DNA of 64,000 nucleotides, from contig JAOTON010002273.1 in assembly GCA_034440635.1 (NCBI GenBank), forward strand, positions 372,001 to 436,000, read 5' to 3'. Numbering within the stretch: position 1 is the stretch's first letter; every line of letters starts with the position of its first letter. The position numbers and the translations under genes are program-made. The notes under the pieces were generated by a model that was not told the DNA's origin, did no database searches, and saw only the letters and a program-made list of their open reading frames with translations. The stretch is from Lepas anatifera (taxonomy: Eukaryota; Arthropoda; Thecostraca; Lepadidae). Positions 13,991 to 24,659 of this stretch are shown here, one piece after another.

Positions 13991-14108
13991 GCGGTGACCG
14001 CACCGAACATCGGTAGAAGCAATGACGGAGTAGTACTGATGCACGTGACATCAAGGCAATTTGATTGGCTAGGAAACGGCATTGAGACCGCCAAGCATGT
14101 CCCCTATG
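13991..14108 (+). CDS. Candidate internal exon, unknown protein
   Basis: The frame is bordered by a 3' splice-like site (TTCTCGCACCGTCTGGCAG before 13991) and a strong 5' site (CTATG/GTAAGAG at 14108/14109). It reads AVTAPNIGRSNDGVVLMHV, then TSRQFDWLGNGIETAKHVPY with one base over, so it enters in phase 0 and leaves in phase 1. Composition is balanced and without repeats. No family is recognised. The frame is also open beyond both borders, and a competing minus-strand frame exists, so the splice borders are the main evidence. Confidence 0.3.
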
Positions 14109-14315
14109 GTAAGAGCACGATCAGCATCTCAGATGGCAAAGTCCGAAATCGACCAGGCCACAGTGATTTCTGCACCGCTTTTAACACAGCCTCGGGTTTT
14201 GATATGGGATGTGAACAGAGGTGACAAGTGCGCGAATACGGTGCACTTGGAGGTCAGGTGCTGTATTTGAACCTCCACTCCTGGCCTGGCGATCGTGAAT
14301 CACTTCTGACCTTGG

Positions 14316-14579
14316 CATAGCAGAATCAGCATTTCCGATCGGGGGAGGGGCACATGGTCAGAGGACGCCATCGGGACAAGTGGGCGCCATTTTTGGGCAG
14401 CAAAACCTAGCAGGTGGGCGCCAAATCATATCGCAGGGCCGCACTGGTATTCGCGGTATTCGCAATGGAGGGGGATTGGGAAACGACATTTCAGGGGGCG
14501 CAGTGACCATTTCAGGGGGTGCCGAGAGTCAATCGGGGGAGGAAAGTAAGTACCCCCATTCCCCCTGGATCCGCCTATG
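14316..14579 (+). mobile_element. hAT-type MITE, GGATCCGCCTATG family, copy 1
   Basis: The 3' end reads CCCCTGGATCCGCCTATG and the 5' end begins CATAGCAGAATCAGC. The flanks GACCTTGG (14308-14315) and GGCCTTGG (14580-14587) match at 7 of 8 bases. Inside is the block 'GGGCGCCATTTTTGGGCAGC' and two short 'ACCATTTCAGGGGG' repeats, shared with copies at 32707-32986, 33338-33591 and, eroded, 39930-40155. It is non-coding. Confidence 0.75.
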
Positions 14580-14640
14580 GGCCTTGGCACCAGCTGCAAA
14601 TGGTGCCGCGCGACCCCACTTTTGTATTTGGCCAGCTTAC

Positions 14641-14717
14641 CTGTGGATCTCAGCACACAGCACATGTGGGCGTACTTGAGCTACCAGGGCTTCAATGTCC
14701 GCACATAATTCGCCGGC
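14641..14717 (-). CDS. Candidate exon with strong donor, unknown protein
   Basis: On the minus strand the frame reads GELCADIEALVAQV, then RPHVLCAEIH, and meets a near-consensus donor CCACAG/GTAAGCTGG (GT at 14640-14639). The upstream limit is an in-frame TAA at about 14720; a clear acceptor was not found. The alternating helix-like composition is protein-like. Only about 25 codons are involved and no family is recognised. The plus strand is also open here. Confidence 0.25.
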
Positions 14718-14719
14718 TT

Positions 14720-15620
14720 ACCAAACCCACACCGGACGGCTTACTGCAGTTTTACGAACAGTACCTGCCGCAATGCGGTTTATTTGGAGAATAAAAAATG
14801 AAGCTATTGCGAAAAAGGTAACTAACCCTTTATGACTGCGCTATCACGTGAGATATCGTTTCCAGCTATCACAGCGACCCGGATCTGATACTAGTCCACA
14901 GATTCCAGTAGACAACGTTCCTAATTTGGCGCCCATCTGGTTCCATGACGTTGCCCGTGCCCTACGCCCGAGAACGGCAGTTACGAATCAAGGCACCGAA
15001 CCGAATGGAAGACAAACACGGAGCGGCTTTCGCAGCGAATCCAACTTTCCTGTTGATGCTGGCAAATACTGGCCGAGCCCACACGTTCCCACGCCTTGAA
15101 GGGCAAACAGGAGCGGCAATAGGTTCACCCGCCAGTCGCCGCGCACTGCGGGAACGAGCTACCGGAGGTCTTCAGTCTTCGAGTGAAGACTGGACCCGGT
15201 AGTCTTAAGGCTAGGGCCTGGCCATTACACGGATAGGACGAAAGCTGCCTTTACCAAAATGGTATAGAGTAGATGGGCAAATGCCATGTCTGCCTTCCCT
15301 GAATTAAACAGTGTAATTACGGGAAGTATGAGGTCTCAGTAATATCTTTCCTAGACGACGAAATACATATTGGGGCGAAATTCAGGCGGACTTTGGTTTC
15401 AAAAAAAGTGATAAATTTGATAGTCAGTGTCGGTCTCCACTGTTTTTTTCTCAATATTCTTTACTGGGGATCGAGGGTGCAGAAAGGGGCTCAAGTGCGG
15501 CCAAACTTTCATTCCAAATACCACTTTTGTTTTCTCTGTTAGTCACCCTTGTTTCTTTTTCGGAATAACAGACCAAACAGGCCATAATAGCCTGTGGCAA
15601 AGACACAACAGCACTGCACA
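14720..15620. other. No supported gene
   Basis: Several short overlapping plus-strand frames run from 14848 to 15200 without splice borders or recognisable motifs. The rest is AT-rich non-coding sequence. Confidence 0.35.
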
Positions 15621-15625
15621 GTGTT

Positions 15626-16000
15626 CTAAGGGGAGGCCAAAATGGGGCCATTATTCGAGTTTTGACTATTTTTAAAACTGATTTTGATGTTTGTAACTAG
15701 TAGCAAAATGATCAGAGTGTCAAAAAATGTCAAACAAAAAAGGTGAGGCCTTTGAAGTCGACGCAACAAGGCATCAAACTGTTGCCTTTGAATCTCTCGC
15801 CACACAACACGACAAAGGCCAAGATCAATGCTCACTTTCGGTGCCTTTTGTAGGCTAAGAAAACGTACAAGATGAGACAAATCAGGGTTTATTAGAAAGC
15901 TTAAAGCATGAAGAATCCGATTTTGCAAACAGTTTTCTCCAGTGATCAATAAAACTATATTTGGAGAGCAAAATATGTACCATATACATTTCCCATACAT
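15626..16000 (-). CDS. Unrecognised open frame, 124 codons
   Basis: A minus-strand frame is open for 124 codons in AT-rich DNA, where chance frames are short. The middle reads like a helical protein (SFLINPDLSHLVRF and REIQRQQFDALLRRLQRPH) and the end is hydrophobic (a DTLIILLLV segment). I do not recognise the family. No promoter, signal or splice border could be confirmed, so this may be a chance frame or a remnant exon. Confidence 0.22.
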   Translation of the reverse strand: MYGKCIWYIFCSPNIVLLITGENCLQNRILHALSFLINPDLSHLVRFLSLQKAPKVSIDLGLCRVVWREIQRQQFDALLRRLQRPHLFCLTFFDTLIILLLVTNIKISFKNSQNSNNGPILASP

Positions 16001-16632
16001 TTTGAGACTATGTCAATTGTCGATAAGCATACAAAAAATTGCGTCGCCTGCCCCACCCTGAGACCACTTTTTAACTATGGCAAGATATTTCGTCTACCTG
16101 CCCTGCAAGTTTCAGCTGCGTCACGCTGCGGCAGCGGTGGTGGCAACATATTGTACAATGGCATGTACGCGCGCTGTCAGTCGGGGGCGGCGGCCGTCGG
16201 CGAGATATGCCTGGAGGCTTGGAGGGAGGTGGGCCGGGACACGGCGAAAGTGCAGTGAATTGGTTACAATGAATTAAATGAGCACTTTTGTTGAAATCGC
16301 TTGTCGCCTGGACTTTTTAACCTACTGTCGTTGACGTCTTCACCCAATAATTGTGAAAAAGTGCAATGGTTACAGTATGGGAAAACCAAGCTTTCAATTG
16401 ATGTCTCAGGACAATAGCATGCCCAGTAACCATTCGTAGAATCGCAGCTAGTATTTGCTCAGGCCATTGTCCAACCTCACGAAGGGGTGAGAACCGAGAT
16501 ACACAAATTAACCCTTCCTCGTTTGCAAAGATCACTTGAAATAACATCAGAGAATACAGTCTCACAGCAGGCACACACACTAGCCGCATGTTCTTTTATC
16601 GTCACTTGAGATTCGAACTGAACGCTGTAAAC

Positions 16633-16746
16633 ATGGCGGCGCCAATTAGTGTAGAAACGCGGGTAAACCTGCTTATAGCTGATACGGCATTTAGACTTGG
16701 GAATTTCATTGAAAAAGAGAACGAGCAGCTCACTGATCTTTACCAA
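16633..16746 (+). CDS. Candidate first coding exon (starts MAAPISVETRV)
   Basis: The ATG lies in AAACATGGCGGC, which is both a good Kozak context and close to the YY1-type AANATGGCGGC motif often found at start codons. The 38 codons read MAAPISVETRVNLLIADTAF, then RLGNFIEKENEQLTDLYQ, and end at a consensus donor CCAA/GTAAGTAAG (GT at 16747). The exon ends in phase 0. The product looks helical and charged, with no signal peptide, suggesting a cytoplasmic or nuclear protein. It would join in frame to the exon at 20795. I do not recognise the family; further middle exons could exist in the 4-kb gap. Confidence 0.45.
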
Positions 16747-17029
16747 GTAAGTAAGTACACAGAGAATGACATGAAACGTGAGGCAGGTTCATTGGAAGAA
16801 TCGTTCTGTGCGATCGACGCAACGCCAATTCCGTAAAAAATTTAGTCCGGTAATGGACCAAGCCACGGTTGCGTATTTATTCTGCAGGAATCTGATACCA
16901 TTTTGCTGGTGTATGAACAAACATATCACCGTTGAATGTGATCAATTTCGTCTTCATAGTTACATGCAGTAGCGCACCCAAGGGGAGGGGGTGGTTATAT
17001 ACAATATAACCGAAACTATAGCAGCCTTT

Positions 17030-17300
17030 GGGCGAAAATGAGGGTTTGACCTTGAAAAATAACTTTGAACATGACCTGTGACCCTGACCATGAGTAGCCT
17101 TAGCAATAAAGTCATAGCATAACATGCGTCATTCTGAGTAATACCTGACCGGAATCCTGCGGTCAATGACCTTGACATGTGATCTTTGACCTTGACCTTG
17201 ACTTCCATGTGAGTTAATATTTACATATAACCTGATTATATGACGTTATGACGTCACAAATCGGTCCACAGTGCAGGCGAACTGGTGCGACCGCCCGAGT
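17030..17300 (+). repeat. TGACCTTG-rich dispersed repeat, copy 2
   Basis: Closely spaced TGACCTTG, TGACCATG and GACCTGTGACC motifs are followed by TATGACGTTATGACGTCA and a GCGACCG-type tail, like the right part of 1484-1890. It lies within the candidate intron 16747-20794. The borders are approximate. Confidence 0.5.
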
Positions 17301-17904
17301 GCGACGGTCTCAAAATATAGGTCTGACTGCGAAGGCCTATATGTAAAAAAATGCTGATCGATTTTCAAAATTTCTTAACTAATCGACGCGCACACAAATG
17401 CTCTCAAATGTGGCCGAGTAGCGTTCACCGGCGGCGAACAGTTTTCTGGCTACTTTGGAAAATAGGTGGGGGCACTTTAGGGCCCCCCCTCCACTGCGTG
17501 TGTTAAGCGAGGGTCAAATAACGTCCTCGATGTCAAGCATATCTCGCGTATTCTCTTGAAGTGACTGGAAATCAACTAGAACATCCATGCAAAGCCCCCT
17601 TATTATCATATATAAATATGGTTATTTTTGTTACTTACCTAGGGTCAAATACTTGACAGCCATGCCCGCTGTGGTCAGGTCTTGACATTCATATATTGTC
17701 CACATAATCTGTGGGAAAAGTTTCCGATTGATGCCAAAATTATTGATCTGGGATTCATACTTCCTGAGTTATTGAATTATGTCCCCACTTTCGGCTCCGT
17801 TAGAACACTGTGCACCGGCACAGTTGGGAACAGGTTGACAGTTATTAAGACATAAAACAAAGGTACCCGCTGGGACAGAGTCGAAGTCCTAGGGACCCAC
17901 GGGA
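17301..17904. other. No supported gene
   Basis: AT-rich sequence with a short G-rich/C-rich patch at 17465-17500. No frame, repeat or border worth naming was seen. Confidence 0.4.
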
Positions 17905-18335
17905 AAGGGCTGCGGATCAACAGGAGGGGCTGCGGACCAACGGGGGGCTGCGGATCAACGGGAGAGGCTGCAGACTAACGGGGGCTGCGGATCAACGGGA
18001 GGGGCTGCGGATCAACGGGAGGGGCTGCGAACCAACGGGGGGCTGCGGTCAACGGGAGAGGCTGCGGACTAACGGGGGCTGCGGTCAACGGGAGGGGCTG
18101 CGGACCAACAGGAGGGGCTGAGAACCAACGGGGGAGGGGGCCTGGGGATCAACGGAAGGGGCTGCGGATCAACGGGAGGGGCTGTGGACCAACGGAAGGG
18201 GGCTGCAGATCAACGGGAGGGGCTGCAGATCAACAGGAGGGGCTGCGGACCAACGGGAGGGGCTGCAGATCAACAGGAGGGGCTTCGGACCAACGGGAGG
18301 GGGGCTGCGGATCAACGGGAGGGGCTGCGGATCAG
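17905..18335 (+). repeat. 21-base minisatellite (GGGGCTGCGGATCAACGGGAG)
   Basis: About 21 tandem copies of a roughly 21-base unit built on GGGCTGCGGATCAACGGGA, with variants (GGACCAACGGG, CAGATCAACAGGAGG) and occasional units shortened by 2-4 bases. The array is G-rich on the plus strand. It lies inside the candidate intron. Frames through it are artefacts of the repeat. Confidence 0.95.
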
Positions 18336-18399
18336 CAATGCCCGCTGTTTGAAAGAGAAAGCAGCATGGCTTGGATGTTGATGGTTCAGGGCACCTATG

Positions 18400-18860
18400 C
18401 CTCACTATACCGACATCCTCCGGGTCGGCGTTGGCCGGCTGCGTCCCTGGCGGTGCCGGAACGCAGCCGACTGTCCCAGCCGCGTGGGCCCCGCCGCGTC
18501 CAAAGGCCCAGCCCACTCCGGCTGCCCGGCGGACGACACCCGCGGGAGGGCGCGGCGGGATAACGTAATCAGGCGGCCGGCAGCCCGCCGTGGTGCCATG
18601 CCACATCACCGGCGTCTCAACCGGACAAAACCGGCGTCCCGCAGGCCGCGCCAGCTGATGGCCACCCGCCTTTCGCCCCACATAAAAACGACGATGGAAA
18701 CGACAATAGCCTGAAAAGATACGACACTGGAATGGGCCCCAAAGGCGGAGTTTGGATGGTGCAATCTGGCCTCACCAGCCGGCGTGGCTGCGCTGCGTGG
18801 CCATCGTGACACGGCGCGGAGCAGACGCCAGGACTGAGTCGAAACAACGCCGGCGCCCTG
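18400..18860. other. GC- and CpG-rich block
   Basis: High GC with many CpG and CCGGC runs (for example CGCGGGAGGGCGCGGCGG near 18540). Long overlapping frames exist on both strands. No acceptor, donor or family motif could be tied to one of them. It is either a promoter-like island or GC-rich repeat DNA. Confidence 0.35.
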
Positions 18861-19118
18861 CCCCTCTGGAAATCAATGCCACGAGATAGTGGCTCCGCAC
18901 AGATGACGTCCGGTCAAACGAGCTTTCTTGTGCAACATGTTTCGGCGAACACGACTCTAAGGTGATATACCCTAGATGTACACAGGCGTGGCACCATTGG
19001 GCGTAAATTATCGAAAACTAGACGTGTTCAGAGCCGAAGATGCCACGCATCGAAAATCAAAATTTGTCCGCCCTTTATGCCGGAAACCATATCGATTGTC
19101 CTATCCGGCCACGGCACC

Positions 19119-19259
19119 CTAGACGGAATGAGAACGGTTCCCAGAAATCTGGAGGCCCGCAGACTCAACAGATGCGACCAGCCAGCCTGAAGGATAGTCT
19201 TCCACCAGTGTGGCGTCATCCAGAGCGGCTTCAGGCTCCGACTCCAACGCAAAGTTGGC
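19119..19259 (-). CDS. Candidate last exon, acidic protein tail
   Basis: On the minus strand a good acceptor (GCCAATTTTGCAG, AG at 19261-19260) opens a 46-codon frame. It reads ANFALESEPEAALDDATLV, then EDYPSGWLVASVESAGLQIS and GNRSHSV, with a TAG at 19121-19119. The acidic, low-complexity-free composition is typical of an extracellular or regulatory tail. The preceding exon was not found. The frame starts after the acceptor in phase 0. A competing frame on the same strand is longer but rich in W and R. No family is recognised. Confidence 0.3.
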   Translation of the reverse strand, partial: ANFALESEPEAALDDATLVEDYPSGWLVASVESAGLQISGNRSHSV

Positions 19260-19822
19260 CTGCAAAATTGGCCGCCTTAGACGCCACATCAATCTTTGGC
19301 TGCCGCACTAATTGAAGAGAATCGCTGACGCCGAAACTGTTGGGAAGATATAGCTGAAAGGTCGACGGACGCAACTCGGCGACCCCGTGACCCCAGCGAT
19401 AGATCTTTGAAAGGTGCCTCGCCGAGCGCAATGACTGGTGGGTCATGAATTCCCCATTGGCTAACTGGCGCTGCATTCGCGGGTGGAATGCAAGGACTAA
19501 ATGACTAGGTAACTTGACTCGTAAATCGAAGCCAGAACTGAGTTACAGAAGCGGCTGTTTAAGGCAGTTCAAGGCTCACCGAATATTGTTCATTGTGGGT
19601 GAGACTGTGAACGGTAGGGGTTATACATATGCATAGATGAGGATTCTCTCAATTTTCACCGACTTTGTTCATCAGCCTTTTTCCAAACTTCAAGTTACTG
19701 GGCTCCCGCTTTGACACTGGCGCGGTTTTCGAAAGGAACTTATTCCTGAGTCCCGAGCCCCACCATCCAAGCCAATGGCATCAATTTGCATAATGACGAG
19801 TTAATTTGAAAGCCAAAGTACA
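19260..19822. other. No supported gene
   Basis: Overlapping short frames only. No repeat copies elsewhere in the window were recognised. Confidence 0.35.
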
Positions 19823-19829
19823 ATGTACC

Positions 19830-19925
19830 GCAAAGCACAGCGACACCTCTACCATGCATTTTCAGTGCATGGGCAAGGAGCAGGCCGAAGCTCAAATGCT
19901 CTAACAACTGAGCTACCGGAGCGGC
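19830..19925 (-). mobile_element. tRNA-like SINE fragment
   Basis: On the minus strand the sequence reads GGTAGCTCAGTTGTTAGAGC, a textbook tRNA A-box/D-arm (internal RNA polymerase III promoter). No clean B-box GGTTCGAATCC follows at the tRNA distance, so this is a SINE head or tRNA pseudogene and not a working tRNA gene. The 3' part grades into unique sequence and the border is approximate. Confidence 0.5.
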
Positions 19926-20039
19926 AAAGGAGAAGAGAGGTCTTACTCAGTTGCAAACCAGGATTCCCAATTTCACACCGGCAACGGCGGTTTAAGGTAG
20001 TTAGCCTTGTGGATAAATTATCAACATGAATGTACCCTT

Positions 20040-20790
20040 GACTCATTGGAGAGAATGTAAAGACAATTGTCCAAGACTTCTTACAAACTCATCATATACT
20101 GACGGGCGAATAATCATAAAGGTTTTGAAACGACTTCCACTGGTCAATAAAATAAAATTTAAGACTTCGGCCCACAATGGTGAGCTGAACCCTAAACAGA
20201 GGTGACCGATTCCAGCCGAAGTCCACCAACCAAATGGAATATCCACACGGCAACTCTTCGATTTTCTTTGAAATGGGTACGTACTGTAGGCTGTGTAATG
20301 CAGGATTAGTTGCCACGGAGACAAGATGCCAGAGTGAGGTATTTCGCGGGTGGTCATAACGGGGTCATCGGAAAATAGTTTTACCTGCCTGAGCCCCGCT
20401 CAAATGACTCGAAGTTTCCATAAAACTACTCTGCACAAATGGTGGTGCCCTCTCGAGCCGAGTAAACCAACGTATTATGGCAAAAAAACTGTATCTATGA
20501 CTTATTTGCTGTTGTTGAGGATTGTTGACCAATTTTCAAGCTCTGAGCGTTACCAATGATGGTTCATCACGTGCAGCACAATGTGTTTGTCTTGCAGCTT
20601 TTCAGGAGTGAAAACGGGTGCTGAAAATAAAAACAGCATAACGATGTCTACGGTCCACCAACAAACTCACTCCTTGTTAGCAAACCAAATCCCATATATT
20701 CGGTTTGGATTCATACTGTGGCCAATAAGCGATATTACCGTTGTTGTGCAAATGACAGGTAATAACCGACTTGCTTTACTGTGTTAACCG
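20040..20790. other. No firmly supported exon
   Basis: Several short frames occur. One block at about 20599-20757 has an acceptor-like TTTGTCTTGCAG in front and a GACAG/GTAATA donor-like end, but its reading phase does not join in frame to the neighbouring candidate exon at 20795. It is left as intron sequence. Confidence 0.3.
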
Positions 20791-20794
20791 GCAG

Positions 20795-20887
20795 GTGAAT
20801 GAGCTAGCGGCGAAATTTATCGGACAGAAATTTGAACAATACGCCGAGGAGAAACATGCCCAGGCACAGTGCATGAGAAAATGTTAA
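20795..20887 (+). CDS. Candidate last exon of the gene starting at 16633
   Basis: After CTTTACTGTGTTAACCGGCAG (AG at 20793-20794) a 30-codon frame reads VNELAAKFIGQKFEQYAEEK, then HAQAQCMRKC, and stops at 20885-20887. It is strongly helical and charged, like the upstream exon. It enters in phase 0, so splicing 16746 to 20795 gives a continuous 68-residue product across the junction. A second acceptor (GACAG at about 20751-20755) would add 13 residues. No AATAAA lies close downstream, which weakens the case for a transcript end here. Confidence 0.4.
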   Translation: MNELAAKFIGQKFEQYAEEKHAQAQCMRKC

Positions 20888-21502
20888 GAAACAATTACAA
20901 CCGCCCGTCCTTAAACATTTACAGCAAGTTGGATGACCACTGGCTTTGCGCCATCCACTCTGGGCAGCAGCAGCTCATGAGACCAATCTACCATCCAGTA
21001 GCCGTCGGCCATATCGTGGGCTCCTCCGTTGAGGCTGCTGTGTTAGTAAATGCTTTCTGACAAGTAAGGAAAATTGATGCATCCACGAAGTGCATAATCA
21101 ATGACACAACGGTGGAATGATATTGCTTATTCCATCACATTCCACTTTCGTGACCTTTCAAATATGCCCGGTGGGGCTTTTAATGTCTAACTGAAGTTGG
21201 AAGCTGTTCGGAATCAGTGCTATTTAGAATATTTACTTTCCCTCGGGCGAATAATCCATCCACGACAATATCGAAATCAAAGCGAAGACTTGTATGAATT
21301 TGCATTTTACGTCTTAAATCCATTGTAAGATGTTGTGATCAGGAAATCGCACTTTAAAAAGCATTGATATTAGTATGATATATATCAAATATCCTAGACC
21401 AGTATAGCTTGAAAAAAATCGTGAAAAAAATCGTTACCTTTCTTATCTGTCTTGACCTTTAACGTTATTCACTGGTCCAGCTCCTAAAAACTAGATGGGT
21501 TC
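20888..21502. other. No supported gene
   Basis: AT-rich sequence with short frames. No poly(A) signal AATAAA was found close to the preceding candidate exon. Confidence 0.35.
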
Positions 21503-22050
21503 TTCCACCATAAATCGACCAAGGCATAAAACCCTACTATTTTTCATTTCCTCCAAAATTGGTATATGGGGACTCACAAGGACGTAGAATCCACCCATGG
21601 CACCCAAAATTATTTAAAAATTGGTCTCAGATCAATGGCCTCCGGCAATTTCTGAAGGTTCATCACGCAGCCGACGCATTTTCATCTCCACGCATTTCAT
21701 CACGTGCATTGATTAAAATGCCTATATCTCCAAAAGTTTTCAAGAGATTTCTAAAAATTTTTATAGTTTTAAGATGTAAATTCTACAGGAAACATTTTGG
21801 CTATCTTCAATTTTGAAATTTAAACAAAAAATGTTTGGTGATCTCATGACCTAGTTTTATGACGGTGACCTTGACCCGTAGTACAGTGAAATTCAAAAAT
21901 TCTCTTGAAAGCGTTTTGACATATGGTAGTAGTCTTTCATATCAAATAAAGAAAAAATGGCTTTCGAAATGCATATACTACTTTTAGCTTCATAGATATA
22001 ACACTAGGTGTCACTGTGGAGTCATGTTATTGTAACTCATGTTCTAATTG
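21503..22050 (+). repeat. Left arm of a long inverted repeat
   Basis: The arm starts TTCCACCATAAATCGACCAA and is matched, with moderate divergence and indels, by the reverse complement of 24660-25167. Shared landmarks in order are CCAAAATTGGT, AAAATTATTT, GCCTCCGGCA, GACCTAGTTTT, GGTGACCTTGACCCG, AGTACAGTGAAATT and ACTAGGTGTCACT. The arms enclose the TTAA element E6. Non-coding. Confidence 0.8.
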
Positions 22051-22118
22051 ACTTGCAACTTTAAAATGAAAACATTTGAAGAATCAAAATCAAGCAGTCA
22101 ACTTAAATTTGAAGTACT

Positions 22119-24562
22119 TTAACACAAACACAGGAATAGGGGTTACCCTCCCCTATTTTGAATTCACATTATTGTCCCTTTGGGAATGAACTTAGCTGTT
22201 GTAAATGTCATGTATGGTTGTTTGGATCATTGTACATCTTTTGAAAATAAATGTGTTCCCGTCACATTGAATCACCGAAATGTGATTTCATTTCCAGAAA
22301 CATTAAATCCGCGCCCCATGAGGTCCGGCGCCACCTTCGCCCCACTGAGGGGTCATCAATGCCCCGTAACTCCGAAAATATGGAAGTTAGCGCAAAGCCG
22401 CAAAAGGCATTGGAAAGCTCATGTGAATTCGGTAAGATTTTACGCAGACGTTTAGGCGCTCAGGTCTATGTTTTGACCTCCAGAGGTCAAGTTATATTAC
22501 GATAGGCTATTTCCAGTAAAACACGTAATTTTTAAGTAACCTGAGCATAACCATTAGAGCTATTGAGATCTAGCAAAAAACATTTGATAGTAAAATACAA
22601 GAACTTTCCCTGCTATGTGGAACATAATGGCCTCCCGTCAGTGGTTTGACCTCCAGAGGGTACCTTGTGACTTAATATGACCGGAGGTCTCGAAAGGTAA
22701 GAAAGTGACCGTGTTGTATATCAAATGAAAACTGGTGACGAGACATACACGAAGACCTTTGATTCAGTGTTGTAGCTTAATCAGGTCAAAATTTTTTCGT
22801 CAAAATGCTGTTTTTGACCTCTGGTGACCTCTGATGATCTCAGATAGGTCAAAGGGCAATATCTCCCTTGAGATCCATGAAAGGGTGTCCAAGAACCCTT
22901 GTCTGAGCAAATTGAGCATTTACTATTATTTTGTGACTTTTAGCTCATAAGGCAGCTTTTCCCATGTTTTTTCTATGGAAGAGGTTACCTGGTGACCTGA
23001 CCTCAGGTCACCAAATCGGAGAATCCCGAAGATAAATTTTGTAGACTCCGGAGGGGTTATTAAATGTCGAATTTAAATCGATCGGCTTAGAAATGTAGCT
23101 ATGGTAGAGCTCAAAAGTTAAAGTGAGGTGATCTTGGTTGACCTCGCCTGATGACCTGACCTAGGGTGACCCGGGGTAATAAATTTCAGGGATGATGGAA
23201 AAATAATGGAGTAAGAGGTAGAGCCCTCAACCGTGGTGCTTCCCCTCATTGTTTTTCTGTTGTTCCGAAAAAACCTTAGGGGACCATCGATTTCATTATT
23301 CAAGGTGGGGCGATTGTTAAGGAAGATTTTGGGATTTTCAAGCTTTGTGTCGCGTTCCCCGGACGTAGCTTGAATTTAAAACATATTATGACCTCAGTTC
23401 GGCTTTTATAGCCTTTGGTAATCTCTTGTGGCATTTTCAAACGTGCTTAAACTTGACCTATGGTAATCTCGTAGTGAATTTTGCTCAGCATACTCATTAT
23501 TTTAGCTCTTTTATAATGAAGAAGTTTTAGGCACAAAAAATCATTGGTGATTTTTAGTGGTACATTGCATTGCATGGGACTGGTTCAGAGCTCAAGAGTA
23601 CTCCTTAGAAGCAAAAGTAACTAGTTCAGAGTCCACATCATTTAAATGGACTATTCACAAGCCATTCTGTATCGTTTACGCCAATTTAGTGAGTTTCTAA
23701 TCATCTGTTACTGCTTACACCCCCTTCAAGGTCAAATTAGTTCAAAGGTTGAAAAAGTTCAAGTCCGTTTTGGAAGAAAAACGTCTTGTTCAGTGTCATT
23801 TTCATGCAAATTGACTATTCATAAGAAATTTTGCATCAGTTACGCCAAGTGCCTGCTTCATCATCTGTTATTGCTTACATCCCCTTCAAGGTCAAATAAG
23901 GTCAAATTTCGAAAAAGCTCAAGTCCATGTAATATGCAAACCAACTAGTTTAGTGTCCATATCATTCAAATGGACTAATCATAAACCATTCCTGCATCAT
24001 TTACTCCAAGAAAGTTTGCTTCTTCAATTGTTATTGCTTACCCCCTTTCAAGGTAAAAAAAGGTCACAGGTCGAAAAAGGTAAAAGGTTATCGGACTTAA
24101 GTCAACTAATTCGGTTTTCATCTCATTTAGAAATACCGAATTGAAACACGCATCTGCCGTAGTTATTCGACACAGAGTTATCACTGAGGTCACGCAAGGT
24201 CAAATAAATGTCATTGAATGTCAAAAAAGGTCATAAAAGGTCTAACCTGATAAAAATGAAACTCGAAGTCTGGAAGAAAATATTCTGGAACAGTTCATGA
24301 GCAAATGATGCAAAAGAACGATAAGAGTCTGAAGCATTCACTTAAAAACGGGTACAGGCGCCTAAATGACCCCATCATGCCTCCACTCTTGAGGTCATAA
24401 CTCCGTGACCTTGAAGGGTAGGAAAAATGCTTTGCAAGATGTCCGCAATGAATGCGTCAGAGACTATACAAAATTTCAAGACTCTAACTTAAAGAAGCTC
24501 GTTTTCAATTCTTGAAAAACCTGAGTGGGGTTGCAACCCCCCCCTGTACGTGTAAGGGTTAA
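22119..24562 (-). mobile_element. TTAA-bounded element E6, large TGACC-rich member
   Basis: TTAA lies at 22119-22122 (followed by CACAAACACAGGAATAGGGG) and 24559-24562 (complement CCCTTACACGTACAGGGGGG). The body is full of TGACCT/AGGTCA motifs and contains a stretch (AGGTCACCAA, then TTTGTAGACTCC, then ATCGATCGGCTT) that aligns with E5 at 54530-54615. The inner motif GAAAAACCTGAG next to the right end also occurs at the corresponding end of E4 and E5. A tandem-like triplication of a TTCAAGGTCAAAT block lies at 23640-24060. No transposase frame is visible. The left border is less certain than the right. Confidence 0.6.
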
Positions 24563-24574
24563 AACCCCCTATGG

Positions 24575-24650
24575 CGTTGACGGAAAAGAAATTGGTTGAA
24601 AAGTCCATGGCTCACCTCTTAAATTCGGACGTTCCGTCGCCACTGGCATT
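24575..24650 (-). repeat. Dispersed repeat 'GTCCGAATTTAAG', copy 1
   Basis: On the complement it reads ACGTCCGAATTTAAGAGGTG, then a TTTTCAACCA stretch and CCGTCAACGCCATAGG. The same order is seen at 52770-52860 (plus) and, more diverged, at 38755-38850 (minus). Ends are unclear; non-coding. Confidence 0.5.
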
Positions 24651-24659
24651 AACCATACC

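Noticed and set aside
18169..18681. 170-codon minus-strand frame
   Set aside because: Made of the 21-base minisatellite plus the GC-rich block.
19830..19925. Functional tRNA gene
   Set aside because: A box present but no B box or acceptor stem pairing at the right distance.
20599..20757. Possible middle exon between the 16.6- and 20.8-kb exons
   Set aside because: Its borders look acceptable but the phase would give an immediate stop after joining to the last exon.
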